A stretch of 64,000 nt of DNA from the NCBI GenBank assembly GCA_002713215.1, contig PAVO01000005.1, positions 186,001 through 250,000 of the forward strand, written 5' to 3'. Numbering within the stretch: position 1 is the stretch's first letter; each line of letters opens with the position of its first letter. The position numbers and the translations under genes were made by a program. The DNA is from Crocinitomicaceae bacterium. GTDB lineage: Bacteria; Bacteroidota; Bacteroidia; Flavobacteriales_G; Salibacteraceae. Shown piece by piece: positions 8,416 through 16,409 of the stretch. Under the pieces are notes generated by a model. It did not search any database. It had not been told where the DNA came from and worked only from the letters and a program-made list of their open reading frames with translations.

Positions 8416-10017
8416 TTAATGAGCGATAACGACTTTCTCCGTGGTGTTCTCATTTTTGTTGCCTACCTGTAGAAAGTAAATCCCCTCCGGCAATGCTGCC
8501 GTTGATAGTTTAACTTTACTTCCAACAGAAAACCTGTTATACCTCCATACTATTTCCCCATCACTGTTCATTAACCTTGCTTTTGTAGATTCGCCATTAA
8601 AATCGAGTAGAGTCAATGTAAGAACGTAATTAGCAGGGTTAGGGCTAACTTTAAATCTTAGTTTTCCAATTTGTTTTACCGGTTCAGAAACAGAAGTAGA
8701 AGTCTTATCAATATAAACCTCGAAAACTTTACTACTTGCCTTACTCAGTGTTGAATTACTAAAAAAGCCGTTGGGGACATCACTTTTAATTCCTCCATAA
8801 ATGTAACCTACCAGCGTTTTATCTCCTGGAAGCCTTGAAAGATGAAGAATGCCCATGTCATCGAAATATTCTTCATTCGATGGAATGAATTCAGCGCCAG
8901 AACCTAAGTAGTCTGGCATTAAAAAAGGATAGGCAAGCTCAATTAGGTTGTCATCTGATGTCCTAACTACCCGACTAATGGTTTTTACAAAAGGTACATC
9001 CTGATCCTCTTTGGTCTCACCATTTGCATCAATATAGTATTGAGCTATTCCACCGAAGAAAACCGTAGACATTTCGTTCTCCGAACTATCAAATACAGGT
9101 AAGTGAGCCGAATGGTATTGACTTAACAACTGGCTGAAATCGTTTCTTACTTTATAATTGGAGCTATCGATGTCTACGCAGTTTAAAAAAGGTAGATCAA
9201 CGTTATGTTGAAAAACACCACTAAATGCGGTAAAGCCTCTGCGTCCGTTGGGAAAGATTTGAGCTCCCATATTATAATCCCTTCTATGGAGGTTCAGGGT
9301 GTCTTTTTGGGCTGTATAGTTCTTTATCACAGACGAGCCAGTGGAAAGGTCAATTTCAAATCGTTTGATCTCCTCTGAATATGTTTGTGTAAACCCAGGC
9401 CCATGGCCAGGTCCCATAGGATTATATCTTCCCTGGAAATTTTGACCGCCTACTAAAAAGAATTTCCCGTCCAGGTAGTCCATATATCCTCCGGTAACCT
9501 GCAAGCGCTGATCTTTTGTTGTTTTAAAATAGGAAGTAATTGGATGCCCATTGCTTATAGCTTCAATAACTGCATTGACTTCAACTGTTGTTATTCGGTC
9601 AAATGTAACGTGGTCCTTTGCTGTTGAGCTATAGGCATATCCTCCAGCGATGTACAAGATATCTCCTACTTGTTCAAATTGCATATTGGTACTCTGGAGT
9701 TGCTCAAATATTGCGGTGGGCAAATCCGATAGTTGAGCCGATTTAACGGTTCCTTTAGTTGGGTTGATAACCGAAATAACGGTATTGTTTCCACTAGCCA
9801 GAAAGGATTCGAAGGGCCTTCTTTTATGCAAGCCATCGGTTCTTCCACCAATGACCAACCAGCGCCCAAGTGTATCTTTTCCCCATACAAAGGATTGTAC
9901 TTCGGGAAGTCCTGTAATTCGAGTATTCTCAATTATTGATAAGGCAAAATCCGATTTTTGCCCAAATGCGCTTATTCCAATAGTTAGCGAAAGAATTATA
10001 GTTAGAAAACGAGCCAT
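8416..10017 (-). CDS. Secreted kelch-like protein with T9SS type A sorting domain
   Basis: 533 residues starting MARFLTIILSLTIGISAFGQ, a clear signal peptide. This start is supported by a -7 element at 10033-10040, which would lie inside the longer ORF. The body has repeated strands with double glycines (YIAGGYAYS, FLVGGQNF, FFGGIAQYY, YIYGGIKS), which suggests a kelch-type beta-propeller. The C-terminus (FKVSPNPANYVLTLTLL ... GIYFLQVGN) is a T9SS sorting domain. It is presumably exported to the cell surface or medium; the binding partner is unknown. It converges with hutH with an 11-base gap. Confidence 0.8.
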   Translation of the reverse strand: MARFLTIILSLTIGISAFGQKSDFALSIIENTRITGLPEVQSFVWGKDTLGRWLVIGGRTDGLHKRRPFESFLASGNNTVISVINPTKGTVKSAQLSDLPTAIFEQLQSTNMQFEQVGDILYIAGGYAYSSTAKDHVTFDRITTVEVNAVIEAISNGHPITSYFKTTKDQRLQVTGGYMDYLDGKFFLVGGQNFQGRYNPMGPGHGPGFTQTYSEEIKRFEIDLSTGSSVIKNYTAQKDTLNLHRRDYNMGAQIFPNGRRGFTAFSGVFQHNVDLPFLNCVDIDSSNYKVRNDFSQLLSQYHSAHLPVFDSSENEMSTVFFGGIAQYYIDANGETKEDQDVPFVKTISRVVRTSDDNLIELAYPFLMPDYLGSGAEFIPSNEEYFDDMGILHLSRLPGDKTLVGYIYGGIKSDVPNGFFSNSTLSKASSKVFEVYIDKTSTSVSEPVKQIGKLRFKVSPNPANYVLTLTLLDFNGESTKARLMNSDGEIVWRYNRFSVGSKVKLSTAALPEGIYFLQVGNKNENTTEKVVIAH

Positions 10018-10032
10018 AGTCAAATGTTTTGA

Positions 10033-10040
10033 CAAAGCTA
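10033..10040 (-). promoter_or_regulatory. Bacteroidota -7 element (TAGCTTTG) for the kelch/T9SS gene
   Basis: On the minus strand TAGCTTTG matches TAnnTTTG exactly. It ends 15 bases before the ATG at 10017, implying a very short leader. No well-spaced -33 TTTG is visible; the nearest is about 26 bases upstream. Confidence 0.45.
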
Positions 10041-10099
10041 GAGTCCCATTATTTAGCTTCCTGTGACAAATTACACATACCGCTTATTGACATGGGATT

Positions 10100-10804
10100 T
10101 TATCCAATTACAAATATACTTGGCTTCTTGTGTAGGTCAATTTTGGTCTTTTTCCAGGCTTGAATTGTTTTTGTGGCTATTCTTTCATTTGAAACACTAA
10201 TGTTGCTGGCTACACAAAGCTTTGTATTGGGGTTGCAGGTGCTTAATACCTCTTCCAGAATCTGATGGTTTCGGAATGGCGTTTCCATAAAAATCTGACT
10301 CTGCCTTTTATTCTTAGCATCCCGCTCCATTTGACGTATAAACTTAATTCTCTCGGATTTATCCTTGGGTATATAACCATGAAATATAAAAGACTGCCCG
10401 CTCATTCCACTTGCCATTAGCGCCATTAGAATGGAGGAGGGGCCGGTTAATGGAATCACCTGAATTCCTGCCTCATGAGCGAGCTCAACCATCGATGCGC
10501 CCGGGTCTGCTATTGCTGGGCATCCTGCTTCACTTATTATTCCTACATTTTTACCTGCCAAACATGATTTTAAATAGCCTATAAGTTCTTCAACCCGGGT
10601 TCTCTTGTTCAATGGATGAAGAATTAAATCATTTAAGGGTTTGGGGTATTCGATTCGCTTTAGGAAATGCCTTGCTGTTTTTTCTTTCTCTACAATAAAC
10701 TCGTCCAGATCGTGAGTTATTTCAATGGTTTGGGCTGGAAGAATGGACATTTCATTCTCACCTCCCAACCCACAAGGAATAAGATACAGCTTACCCTTCG
10801 TCAT
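10100..10804 (-). CDS. RsmI-like SAM-dependent methyltransferase (tetrapyrrole methylase fold)
   Basis: 234 residues starting MTKGKLYLIPCGLGG. GIISEAGCPAIADPGASMV and PLTGPSSILMALMASG match the RsmI family, which methylates the 2'-hydroxyl of C1402 in 16S rRNA. FHGYIPKDKSERIKFI is also typical. It is shorter than E. coli RsmI (about 286 residues) and lacks the C-terminal small domain. Bacteroidota often carry such a short paralogue beside a full RsmI, so the target may differ. Its start overlaps the 3' end of the phosphatase gene by 14 bases, so the two form an operon. Confidence 0.8.
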   Translation of the reverse strand: MTKGKLYLIPCGLGGENEMSILPAQTIEITHDLDEFIVEKEKTARHFLKRIEYPKPLNDLILHPLNKRTRVEELIGYLKSCLAGKNVGIISEAGCPAIADPGASMVELAHEAGIQVIPLTGPSSILMALMASGMSGQSFIFHGYIPKDKSERIKFIRQMERDAKNKRQSQIFMETPFRNHQILEEVLSTCNPNTKLCVASNISVSNERIATKTIQAWKKTKIDLHKKPSIFVIG

Positions 10805-11270
10805 TCTGAAGGTTTTGAATTATTACATCACAAGCTTCATTCATCATTTGGTAGACGTTTTCGAAACCTTGTTCACCTCCGTAATAGGGATCAGGTACTT
10901 CATCATTGGAGCCTGGGTTAGACAGGTTTAGCAACAAATCTACTTTGTTAGCATCCGATTCGTCACGGGCCAACGATAACACATTACCATAATTGCTACG
11001 ATCCATTACATAGATCTTATCAAATTGGTCGAAATCCGAAACCCCAAATTGACGACCTCTTAATGAACGAATATCAACCCCATGTTTTAAACCACTTTCA
11101 GTGCTTCGGGGATCCGGGCTTTGGCCAACATGATAATTAGCCGTTCCGGCAGAATCAACAATGGTATTTAAGTGGGTTTTATCCAATTTACTCCTAAGAA
11201 TGCCTTCTGCTAGTGGTGAACGGCAGATATTGCCCAGGCAAACCATTAGAATTTTATTTGTATTGCTCAT
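10791..11270 (-). CDS. Low-molecular-weight protein-tyrosine phosphatase
   Basis: 159 residues from the ATG at 11270. The P-loop CLGNICRS near residues 11-18 is the CX5R phosphatase signature, with Cys11 as nucleophile. The general-acid aspartate lies in VPDPYYGGEQGFENVY. The enzyme is cytoplasmic and removes phosphate from tyrosine or arginine residues; the substrate here is unknown. The longer frame adds three residues (MPA) and would run into the promoter, so I prefer the internal ATG. The gene is divergent from the repeated outer-membrane gene cluster and overlaps the methyltransferase gene downstream. Confidence 0.92.
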   Translation of the reverse strand: MSNTNKILMVCLGNICRSPLAEGILRSKLDKTHLNTIVDSAGTANYHVGQSPDPRSTESGLKHGVDIRSLRGRQFGVSDFDQFDKIYVMDRSNYGNVLSLARDESDANKVDLLLNLSNPGSNDEVPDPYYGGEQGFENVYQMMNEACDVIIQNLQNDEG

Positions 11271-11276
11271 AGCAGG

Positions 11277-11305
11277 CAAAACTATTCTGAAATAATAATA
11301 ATCAA
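11277..11305 (-). promoter_or_regulatory. Near-leaderless Bacteroidota promoter for the phosphatase-methyltransferase operon
   Basis: On the minus strand TTG (11303-11305), an 18-17 base spacer and TAGTTTTG (11277-11284) match the TTTG/TAnnTTTG consensus. Only six bases separate the -7 element from the ATG at 11270, so transcription would start at or next to the start codon. Confidence 0.6.
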
Positions 11306-11322
11306 TTATTTCCGTTCGTGAT

Positions 11323-11356
11323 TTTGATGACCGTATTCAAAATGAATTTACCTTTG
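11323..11356 (+). promoter_or_regulatory. Bacteroidota promoter for the first A-type gene
   Basis: TTTG (11323-11326), 22 bases, then TACCTTTG (11349-11356), 18 bases before the ATG at 11375. The -7 element is a perfect TAnnTTTG match; the spacer is slightly long. Confidence 0.5.
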
Positions 11357-11374
11357 ATATAAACAACAGTATTC

Positions 11375-12148
11375 ATGAAATCTGCAATAACCATTGTAAT
11401 TCTTGGATTGTCTCTTTTTACCTACGCACAGGATGAAATCTATTATGCTGACGGAAAGAAAGAAGAAGGTAAAGTACTGGAAGTAGGGCACAATTACATT
11501 GTTATTCGGGATAGTGTATCCGGGTTGTTTAAGGTTCATCGGGACGAAATATCGCTAATTGTATATCAGAATGGGAGTAGCGAAATTTTTAACCGCAGTT
11601 ATCACGAAAGAAGCTCAAAGAAACCGGTTGGCGATAATACCAAGGTAAACTCCACCGTAGCTCCCGAAAAACTGATAAATCCAAATCAAATTAAACTTAA
11701 CCTGGCTGCTTTGGCATTTGGAAACCTGGAGTTGGCTTATCAGCGTAAACTTATTCGCTTTATGGCTATAGAGATCCCTGTTGCAGTTGGCTGGGAGCAT
11801 GGTGAATCTCCTTATTTGATAAGAAAAGCCTATTCAATGGGTGTTAATCTTTTATTTTATCCCTTACCTCAGGAAAGTCCAATGCAGCTATATGTTGGTC
11901 CGAGTCTCGAAATAGGAAATGCTTATTACGATGAAGATACCCAATACAATTTCGGAGGATATTACGGGAGAAGTAGTCAGTATTCCAATTACATCAATGT
12001 AGCGGCAAGACTAGGGATGACTGCTCAATTGACTAAGCAATTTTCACTTGGAGTTGAGGTTGGTCCTGGAATTCGTCGGATTATTCAAACGAGCAATATT
12101 ATTGCACCCAGCATAGCTTTAAACTTTAACCTGTTGTACCACTTCTAG
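11375..12148 (+). CDS. Predicted outer-membrane barrel protein, type A (first copy)
   Basis: 257 residues with signal peptide MKSAITIVILGLSLFTYAQ. A small N-terminal domain (about 20-75: DEIYYADGKKEEGKVLEV ... EISLIVYQNGSSEIFN) is followed by a charged linker. The C-terminal region has alternating strands (NQIKLNLAALAFGNLELAY ... PSIALNFNLLYHF) and ends in an aromatic residue, as outer-membrane barrels do. It is the closest relative of the gene at 13112 and is followed two bases later by a type B gene. I recognise no named family and infer a small barrel in the outer membrane. Confidence 0.72.
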   Translation: MKSAITIVILGLSLFTYAQDEIYYADGKKEEGKVLEVGHNYIVIRDSVSGLFKVHRDEISLIVYQNGSSEIFNRSYHERSSKKPVGDNTKVNSTVAPEKLINPNQIKLNLAALAFGNLELAYQRKLIRFMAIEIPVAVGWEHGESPYLIRKAYSMGVNLLFYPLPQESPMQLYVGPSLEIGNAYYDEDTQYNFGGYYGRSSQYSNYINVAARLGMTAQLTKQFSLGVEVGPGIRRIIQTSNIIAPSIALNFNLLYHF

Positions 12149-12150
12149 TT

Positions 12151-12981
12151 ATGTTGAGAATAATTCTAATAGGTATATGGTTGTGGGCGGGAATAATGAA
12201 CTCCTTTGCACAGGATATCATGTACCGAAAAGACGGAGGGAAGGTACTTTGCAAGGTGGAGGAGGTATTGATTAAGGAAATCAAGTACAGAAAATACGAC
12301 AACCTGAATGGACCATTGTATTCCGTTACTAAAAGAGAAATACTGGTCATTGTTTATGAAAACGGAACCTACGAATACCCAAATCTTGAGCCCAACGAAT
12401 CAACAGATCAAAAACCCCGCAGCGAATTTGAAACGGAAGTCAATTCAACTACGGAGGAAAGTTTAGCTAAGGATGATTTCTCCCGCAACTTATTCTCGAT
12501 AAACCCACTTAACCTTATTCATGGAAATATCAATATTGCATACGAGCGTTTGTTTTCCGAAGGTAAAGTAGGCTTACGACTTCCTCTAAAGATTGGATTT
12601 GATAATAAGAACTTTAAAGATTACATCGGCCCTTCGGCAGTCAACCAAAAGGTAACCGGTTCGGTGGAGTTAGGTTTGATGGTTTACCCCTTTGGACAAC
12701 AGGATATTACTTATGTAGGAGGCATTGGAATAGAGGTGGGAGAACAGTACAATCAGCAGAGTTATTCTGTTTATGCTCCTTCGGGGTATAATGTTTACAT
12801 TTATAATTACGATGTGGCTACTTATGGAACTATGTACTTCTATAATGGGTTCCGAGTCAATCCCAATCGCCATTTTAATATGTCTTTTCTCGTAGGCATG
12901 GGACCTAAACGGTATTTCAATACTAAGAAAGTGGTTGAATTCGGTATGAACCTATCTTTTAACCTCGGATTCGCATTTTAG
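12151..12981 (+). CDS. Predicted outer-membrane protein, type B (first copy)
   Basis: 276 residues, signal peptide MLRIILIGIWLWAGIMNSFA. The N-terminal domain (IMYRKDGGKVLCKVEEV ... EILVIVYENGTYEYPN) is a diverged version of the type A domain, sharing the closing pattern IVYxNGxxExxN. The C-terminal part has barrel-like strands (INPLNLIHGNINIAYERLF ... VEFGMNLSFNLGFAF) with a terminal Phe. It starts two bases after gene A, so the pair is translationally linked. The paralogue at 13906 repeats the arrangement. Function unknown. Confidence 0.72.
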   Translation: MLRIILIGIWLWAGIMNSFAQDIMYRKDGGKVLCKVEEVLIKEIKYRKYDNLNGPLYSVTKREILVIVYENGTYEYPNLEPNESTDQKPRSEFETEVNSTTEESLAKDDFSRNLFSINPLNLIHGNINIAYERLFSEGKVGLRLPLKIGFDNKNFKDYIGPSAVNQKVTGSVELGLMVYPFGQQDITYVGGIGIEVGEQYNQQSYSVYAPSGYNVYIYNYDVATYGTMYFYNGFRVNPNRHFNMSFLVGMGPKRYFNTKKVVEFGMNLSFNLGFAF

Positions 12982-13009
12982 AATTCTTCCCGGATAATTT
13001 ACATCTGCT

Positions 13010-13035
13010 AATTGCAATTTTGATTTTTTGCAATT
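13010..13035. repeat. Hairpin between the two A-B gene pairs
   Basis: AATTGCAA (13010-13017) pairs with TTGCAATT (13028-13035) around a T-rich 10-base loop. It lies in the 130-base gap between the first and second pair and could mark the end of the first transcript. Confidence 0.45.
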
Positions 13036-13111
13036 GTAATTTCCCTCACCGTGAAATTCGCAAACGGCTTCGTAGCACGACTTCATTCCTTTGGATTGAA
13101 AATTAGTTGTT

Positions 13112-13903
13112 ATGAAAAAGATCGTATTCGTATTATTAATAGCCTTTCCAATTGCTCTGCAGGCACAGGATAAAATTTATTTCGCCGATGGTAAAATGGA
13201 AGAAGGCCGAGTGCTGGAAGTTGATCGCGATTATATCCTAATCGAAGATCAGGAAGAAAGAAAAACAAAAATACCCCGGGCAGAAGTATCGCTCATTGTA
13301 TACAGCAATGGAAAAAGCGAAGTATTCAATAAAAACTACCACAAAAGATCAGAGAAAAAGCCCGTTCAACCTAAAAAGCCTAATAAAATGGAGAAATTAA
13401 CTCCATCTATCGTTCGTCCCAACCAACTCAAATTGAACCTGGCTGCATTCATTAACGGAACGGCCGAATTGGCTTATCAACGAATGATGACCCGCTATAT
13501 GGCTCTCGAGTTTCCCTTATCGTATGGTTGGGAAGCCGGAGAAGAGCCATATTATTTCCGCAAGCGATACTCTTTTGGGTTGAATATATTGTTCTATCCG
13601 TTGGATGAAGAAAGTATTTTTCAAATCTATCTGGGGCCTGGATTTGAAGCGGGGTATGCCTACTTCAGCGAGTCATTACTGGAAGATTTTTACCATCCAT
13701 CCGGTGTGTACTATCAGCCTGCTGTTACAGGAACATTTTCGAATTACATAAACATTGCATTTAAGCTTGGCTTTGCGTTTCAACTCTCCAAAAATGTTGC
13801 TCTTGGAGTAGAGCTAACGCCTGGGATTCGCCAAGGGGCAAGTGATATCAATTTAATTATGCCATCATTCAGTTACAACTATAATCTTATTTATCAATTT
13901 TAG
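13112..13903 (+). CDS. Predicted outer-membrane barrel protein, type A (second copy)
   Basis: 263 residues, signal peptide MKKIVFVLLIAFPIALQAQ. Residues 20-75 (DKIYFADGKMEEGRVLEV ... VSLIVYSNGKSEVFNKNYH) and the barrel (NQLKLNLAAFINGTAELAYQ ... PSFSYNYNLIYQF) align along their length with the gene at 11375. It carries a small insertion near YHPSGVYYQPAV. A TTCCTTTG at 13086-13093 is one mismatch from the TAnnTTTG element and may be its own promoter. A type B partner follows two bases after its stop. Confidence 0.72.
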   Translation: MKKIVFVLLIAFPIALQAQDKIYFADGKMEEGRVLEVDRDYILIEDQEERKTKIPRAEVSLIVYSNGKSEVFNKNYHKRSEKKPVQPKKPNKMEKLTPSIVRPNQLKLNLAAFINGTAELAYQRMMTRYMALEFPLSYGWEAGEEPYYFRKRYSFGLNILFYPLDEESIFQIYLGPGFEAGYAYFSESLLEDFYHPSGVYYQPAVTGTFSNYINIAFKLGFAFQLSKNVALGVELTPGIRQGASDINLIMPSFSYNYNLIYQF

Positions 13904-13905
13904 TC

Positions 13906-14724
13906 ATGAGAAAACAAATAATCTTAATCGTCTTTTTTGCTAATAGTGTTATGGGATCCTTTGCTCAGGATGTTATTTACAAGAAAAACGGAGAGCAAAT
14001 TCATTGTAAAGTAGAAGAAGTATCCGAAGATCGGGTCAAATACCGAAGAGAGGATAACGAAGAAGGGCCTTTGTATTCCATGTTTAAACGGGAGGTATTG
14101 GTTATAACGTATGAAAATGGAACCTATGAGTATCCAAACGTGATTACGCAATCAGAAATTAAACCCAATCCGGTAAGTGAACCTGGGACCGAAAAAGAGA
14201 GGGAAGAATTCCGTGACTTTAATCGAAATTTCATTGGAATAAATCTGCTCAATCTATATCATGGAAATTTAAACCTGTCCTATCAACATATCTTTTCATC
14301 GGGTAAGGTGGCCATTCGGTTCCCGATAAAAATTGGATTTGATAACCTGAATCACCAGGATTATTATTTTCCATCGCTGGTCGATCAAAAGGTAATAGGG
14401 TCAATCGAAGCGGACCTTCTGTTTTTTCCTGCCGGCCAGCGATGGGTGTCTTATGTTAATGGGATAGGAGTGGAAGCCGGGGCGCTCAATTCATTTACCG
14501 AGAGTAACTCGTCTGTTAGCTCCCTGGGGAATTCGGTTCAGTATTATACTCACGTTACTAAAACTTATACAACCCTGTATTTCTATAATGGATTTACTAT
14601 TAAAGCAGGTAAGAATTTTGGAATGTCGGTATTGTTGGGGATTGGCCCCAAGAAGTTTTTGGATAGCCGAAACAGATTGGAGTTTATGACCAATTTTTCA
14701 TTCAATATGGGTTACTCCTTCTAA
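13906..14724 (+). CDS. Predicted outer-membrane protein, type B (second copy)
   Basis: 272 residues, signal peptide MRKQIILIVFFANSVMGSFA. The N-terminal domain (VIYKKNGEQIHCKVEEV ... VLVITYENGTYEYPN) and barrel (IGINLLNLYHGNLNLSYQ ... LEFMTNFSFNMGYSF) are clearly paralogous to the gene at 12151. The TYENGTYEYPN segment is almost the same in both copies. The spacing from its type A partner (two bases) is identical to that in the first pair, so the A-B unit was duplicated as a whole. It converges with the hydratase gene with a 12-base gap. Confidence 0.72.
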   Translation: MRKQIILIVFFANSVMGSFAQDVIYKKNGEQIHCKVEEVSEDRVKYRREDNEEGPLYSMFKREVLVITYENGTYEYPNVITQSEIKPNPVSEPGTEKEREEFRDFNRNFIGINLLNLYHGNLNLSYQHIFSSGKVAIRFPIKIGFDNLNHQDYYFPSLVDQKVIGSIEADLLFFPAGQRWVSYVNGIGVEAGALNSFTESNSSVSSLGNSVQYYTHVTKTYTTLYFYNGFTIKAGKNFGMSVLLGIGPKKFLDSRNRLEFMTNFSFNMGYSF

Positions 14725-14736
14725 ATACTTGTTAGA

Positions 14737-15507
14737 CTACTTCTTCTTAAAAGAATTAATGGCATTTCGGGTGAATTCACTCAACACCAATTTACCGCTC
14801 ATTGCAGTTCGTTCAAGTAATAACTCATCCCAGTGGTCTGTTCCTTCCCAGAAAACCTGCTTAAGCATGCTCATAGCCTCAGGGTTTGATTTAGCCAGTT
14901 TCTTTGCCAATATATTTATGGCTTCATCCATTTCTTCGGCAGAGTCAAAAATTTCGGCGTACAGCCCTTTTTCACGTGCCCAGTCTGCAGAATACCATTC
15001 AGTGGCATTAATAGCCATCATGCTCATAGCGCTCGTGCCTACTTTGCGTTCTACTGCTGGCCCAACCACAAATGGTCCTATTCCAACAGCCAATTCGCTC
15101 AGTTTAACCGAAGCAAATTTTGTAGCGTAACAAAAATCGACCGCGCTGGCCATTCCAACCCCGCCACCTACAGCTTTACCCTGAACTCGTCCAATTATTA
15201 GTTTGGGGCATTTCCGGGCTGCATTAATCACGTTGGCAAAACCCGAAAAGAACTTTTTACCCGTTTCTAAATCGTCAATGGAAATTAATTCGTCGAACGA
15301 AGCACCGGCGCAGAATGCTCGTTCTCCAGATGATTTTAGTACAATAACCTTTACAGCCTCGTTATTACCAAGCTCAGTGATAGTATCAGCCAGTTTAGCT
15401 AATATTTTGCCAGGTAATGAGTTGCTAAGGGGGTGAAAGAATTCAATGGTAGCGATGTCTTCCTGGATAGAATAATCAACGCTTCCCTGATGGACGGCTT
15501 CATTCAT
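14737..15507 (-). CDS. Enoyl-CoA hydratase/isomerase (crotonase) family protein
   Basis: 256 residues of the crotonase fold. The oxyanion-hole segments AFCAGASFDEL and GRVQGKAVGGGVGMASAVDF are present. One catalytic glutamate is retained in LSELAVGIGP. The position of the second (Glu164 of rat enoyl-CoA hydratase) falls in GTSAMSMM and is not Glu. The protein may therefore act on another CoA thioester, or by another route, rather than hydrating enoyl-CoA. It is cytoplasmic. No fatty-acid or aromatic-degradation partner is adjacent; the next minus-strand gene lies 64 bases upstream and is unrelated. Confidence 0.82.
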   Translation of the reverse strand: MNEAVHQGSVDYSIQEDIATIEFFHPLSNSLPGKILAKLADTITELGNNEAVKVIVLKSSGERAFCAGASFDELISIDDLETGKKFFSGFANVINAARKCPKLIIGRVQGKAVGGGVGMASAVDFCYATKFASVKLSELAVGIGPFVVGPAVERKVGTSAMSMMAINATEWYSADWAREKGLYAEIFDSAEEMDEAINILAKKLAKSNPEAMSMLKQVFWEGTDHWDELLLERTAMSGKLVLSEFTRNAINSFKKK

Positions 15508-15571
15508 AGAATTTGAAATATAACTCAGATAGAAAGACGATATACTTAAAGAGCATACCGTAAATAATTAA

Positions 15572-16117
15572 TTAGGCCTTTATTTTCGCTAACTCCTTAC
15601 GATCAACAAATGCGTAACCACCAAATAGAATAGCGCTAAATAAAACAGTACTCATTAGCGTATTCGCAAAAAACGGAAGAGCAGCAACATAACAAGCCAT
15701 TAAACCTTCTGCTGTTTGTGGATAAAGAACTCCTGCCATCCAATAACCAAAATTGGTAAACAGAAAAAAGAAGACTGCTGATAGAATACTTCCGCCTAAC
15801 ACCGAAGCAATGTTTACTTTTTTAAGTATAAAGCCTAGTGCTGCAATTACCACAAATGAAGCATAAACCCAAAGCATTCCCGGATAATAAAGGCTAAAGC
15901 CATCCGCAGCATAAATGGTGTTGTTGAGTACTATATCGGAAAGGAGCAAAGCACCCAATGGAAGCAATAGCTTAAGGTATTTATGATTAACCACCACACC
16001 GCCAAACAAAGCAATGGAACCTATAGCAGTAAAGTTAGGAGGGTGAGGGAGTAGTCTACTTAGCGCGGCTACTGTAATAAGCGATAAGAAAATCCAAATG
16101 TTCTTGTTCTTTGACAT
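15572..16117 (-). CDS. Small multi-pass membrane protein, DUF6580-like (putative transport component)
   Basis: About 181 residues from MSKNKNIWIFLSLITV. I chose the ATG at 16117 because the longer frame (to 16183) adds a region without membrane or signal character. There are five or six hydrophobic segments. The opening LSRLLPHPPNFTAIGSIALFGG matches the DUF6580 family, which resembles ECF transporter S components. A substrate cannot be assigned. It is single, with no ATPase or EcfT nearby. Confidence 0.72.
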   Translation of the reverse strand: MSKNKNIWIFLSLITVAALSRLLPHPPNFTAIGSIALFGGVVVNHKYLKLLLPLGALLLSDIVLNNTIYAADGFSLYYPGMLWVYASFVVIAALGFILKKVNIASVLGGSILSAVFFFLFTNFGYWMAGVLYPQTAEGLMACYVAALPFFANTLMSTVLFSAILFGGYAFVDRKELAKIKA

Positions 16118-16409
16118 AGCAGTAATTGTTTGTGGCAAAACTAAAAAAAATGAAGCCTGAAAGGTGTTATTTTCTAACTTCAAAATAAGTTTCTAATTCT
16201 TTTTTTGGGATTTATAAAACGGTGCACTTGATTTCAAAATTCTTATTATTTTTATAACCATTCAAGTAAATTTTTGTTTGATGAAACTGTCTGCTCAAGA
16301 ATATTATTTTGGCAGATGTAAAAAAAATATAACTTTAGCTTAAAGCGCTTGTCATATCTATCTTTATGCTAATTTTACTTCTCTTGAAAATCAAGTTTTG
16401 ATGTGAGTC

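Noticed and set aside
9666-10066. Several overlapping frames on both strands near the start of the kelch/T9SS gene
   Set aside because: They are shadows of that gene, low in motif content, and share no start signals.
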